Shown piece by piece: positions 22,512 through 23,921 of a DNA stretch of 23,921 bases. The position numbers and the translations under genes were made by a program. Below the pieces are notes generated by a model, which saw nothing but the letters and a program-made list of their open reading frames with translations, searched no databases and was not told where the DNA came from. Each line of letters opens with the position of its first letter. Positions within the stretch are counted from its first letter, which is position 1. The stretch covers positions 34,619 to 58,539 of the forward strand of contig DIHT01000058.1 in the NCBI GenBank assembly GCA_002420305.1. Reading direction: 5' to 3'. The stretch comes from Akkermansiaceae bacterium UBA5689 (GTDB taxonomy: Bacteria; Verrucomicrobiota; Verrucomicrobiia; Verrucomicrobiales; Akkermansiaceae).

Positions 22512-23921
22512 TTACATGAGGTAAAGGATTGGGAACAGAAAGATCCAGACCAGATCAACAAAGTGCCAGAAAAGGCCACCTACTTCTACCCGGTTGGCAA
22601 GCCATTCGGGATTACGACGGTATAAGCCCTTACTGAAAAAGAGGTAATAGCCCAGCACGATAGCTCCACCAATCACGTGGAGGCCGTGTAAACCAGTAAT
22701 CGTGAAATATACGGCATAGTAGGTGTTCCACTTCGGCGTGAACATCGACTGCAATGAGACTTTCTGGTGAGGGATCTCCAGCTGAGGAAACGCATGCAGT
22801 TCGTGGATTTCCTCATCTTTATGGTTCGGTCCGGCGAAACCATCCCAGAATTTCGGCCGGAGGTCGGCATACTCTTTGTCGCTCGGCTTAGGAGGTTGAC
22901 CTTCATACTGATCGACTCTCGCGTAATGTACGAGATCCTGCCAAGTAATACGATAGCGATCTGTCTCCGTCGGAACCCGCTTCGCGTTACCTTCCTTATC
23001 CCTGCCATACCCCTCGAGAAGCTCCTCCTCTAGCTCAGCGATTCGAGCCTTATGGCTCTTCCAAATCCTCTTGTAATACTTCGCATCCTTATTTTCCTCC
23101 GAGAAAATCCAGCTTTTCTCGATCACTTCCAAAGGATCCTTACCCGCCTCTTCAGCCTTCTGAACCATCCAGCGAAAGTCGATCGCATCCACCGCGAGGA
23201 TCAGCGGACTATTGAGGAGCCCCGGAGCCGAATCCCCAGCGCTTCCGGTTCCGGCATTGAAGGAGGTATCATCCCTAAGCTCTGCTTTTCCCTCCTGCGC
23301 CTTCACCGGACGCTTGACCCATCCCCTGTCAATGACGATGGGCTGAGGGGGACTCATTTGAAAAGACAGGGTAGAAACCACAGAGACAACTTTGCTGCCT
23401 GAAATGCAGTTTCCCTCCAAGTCAAACTGCTCCTCCAGCTGAGTTGCCGCGTCAATCTTCGCGTCAGGTGCCTGCTCCCAGTATCTGTCTTCAGGACGAG
23501 CTGCTTTTACTTTTTTCCAGTTCGCTTTCAGGATCGCAGTTCGCGCGATTGCATTATGGGAACGCCCCGAAACATAAACTTCACGAGCCTGTTTCACGAG
23601 ATCGTAGCTTAGCTCAGTACCTGCCGGAATGTAGAGAGATCGTTCCCCAAAAGTGTGCCCTGCCTTTTCCTCCGCGTTCGCGTACTTTGCGACTAATTCG
23701 GTCTCTGAATTGGTGCGGCCCTTGCTGGAAAGTGGCTCCTGTTCTGTTCCAGCATAATCTCTGATGCTTCCATAAAGGAAGAGGTCTTCAGCTGTAACCA
23801 GTTTGGACTTTCTCTTTGCTGCCTGTTCCAGAACTGCTTCGACCCAGGGCTGGTGCGCCCTCGCTACTGAGAAATCAATGGTCTGCGGCTTGAAGAGAAT
23901 GGCATTGGCCTTGAAGGGCTT
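22512..23921 (-). CDS. coxC: Cytochrome c oxidase subunit III with very large hydrophilic region (5' end outside window)
   Basis: The last 77 residues are unmistakably subunit III: YYAVYFTITGLHGLHVIGG, then a second helix block ending GLFWHFVDLVWIFLFPILYLM, the conserved TGxHGLHV and WHFVDxVWxxLF motifs. Upstream the same frame is open to the window edge for another 392 residues, without any hydrophobic segment long enough to span a membrane. It includes charged, partly coiled-coil-like stretches (for example HKARIAELEEELLEGYG). A GTG at 23597 is an internal codon rather than a likely start. Normal subunit III has seven helices in about 200-290 residues, so the first helices should lie further right. 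This segment would then be a large insertion between the early helices and the last ones. It is followed by subunit IV after 15 bp. Confidence 0.85.
   Translation of the reverse strand, partial: KPFKANAILFKPQTIDFSVARAHQPWVEAVLEQAAKRKSKLVTAEDLFLYGSIRDYAGTEQEPLSSKGRTNSETELVAKYANAEEKAGHTFGERSLYIPAGTELSYDLVKQAREVYVSGRSHNAIARTAILKANWKKVKAARPEDRYWEQAPDAKIDAATQLEEQFDLEGNCISGSKVVSVVSTLSFQMSPPQPIVIDRGWVKRPVKAQEGKAELRDDTSFNAGTGSAGDSAPGLLNSPLILAVDAIDFRWMVQKAEEAGKDPLEVIEKSWIFSEENKDAKYYKRIWKSHKARIAELEEELLEGYGRDKEGNAKRVPTETDRYRITWQDLVHYARVDQYEGQPPKPSDKEYADLRPKFWDGFAGPNHKDEEIHELHAFPQLEIPHQKVSLQSMFTPKWNTYYAVYFTITGLHGLHVIGGAIVLGYYLFFSKGLYRRNPEWLANRVEVGGLFWHFVDLVWIFLFPILYLM

Overview
The window (about 24 kb, moderately GC-rich) is ordinary-looking bacterial chromosome, densely packed, with no rRNA, tRNA, insertion sequence, prophage or CRISPR array that I can see. 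The best guess for the host is a member of the Verrucomicrobiota (Opitutae-like). This is an inference from three things: a TGTTC-N4-GAACA palindrome in front of radC, which matches the LexA box I recall for that phylum; the near absence of Shine-Dalgarno sequences; and a cytochrome oxidase operon with two tiny extra membrane proteins. No single gene proves it.

Layout. (1) 1-783, minus: the first 261 codons of uvrA, running off the left edge. (2) 811-4067, plus, probably one transcript: trpF, a membrane-anchored protein of unknown function, an Mn/Zn/Fe-type ABC ATPase and its permease with no binding protein beside them, and the fluoride channel gene fluC/crcB. (3) 8639-4082, minus: purD, purE, pyrR, pyrB and pyrC, a nucleotide-synthesis block that joins purine genes to a pyrimidine operon with its own regulator. 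It ends tail to tail with crcB. (4) 15769-8732, minus: a Yej/Opp-type peptide importer, yejB-yejE-yejA-like followed by a separate ATPase pair (oppD, oppF). (5) 16039-19874, plus, diverging from the previous block: oppA-oppB-oppC, a second peptide importer with no ATPases of its own. (6) 20623-19925, minus: radC with a LexA-like operator. (7) 23921-20757, minus: part of a haem-copper oxidase operon (subunit III partial, subunit IV, two small membrane proteins, subunit II). Subunit I and any cytochrome c or alternative complex III genes would lie to the right of the window.

How the genes work together. Blocks 4 and 5 look like two peptide uptake systems that could draw on one pair of ATPases. 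They diverge from a 269-bp control region that holds repeated TTTGC half-sites. Block 3 supplies three pyrimidine functions (UPRTase/regulator, aspartate transcarbamoylase, dihydroorotase) and two purine steps (GAR synthetase, AIR carboxylase/mutase).

The most unusual content is extra sequence inserted into membrane-complex subunits. The YejE-like permease carries what looks like a MORN_2/YwqK-type repeat in an extracytoplasmic loop. Its YejB partner has an insertion of roughly 95 residues in the matching loop. OppA has about 70 extra residues. Cytochrome oxidase subunit III has at least 392 hydrophilic residues in front of its last transmembrane helices. These insertions are the best candidates for undescribed biology here.
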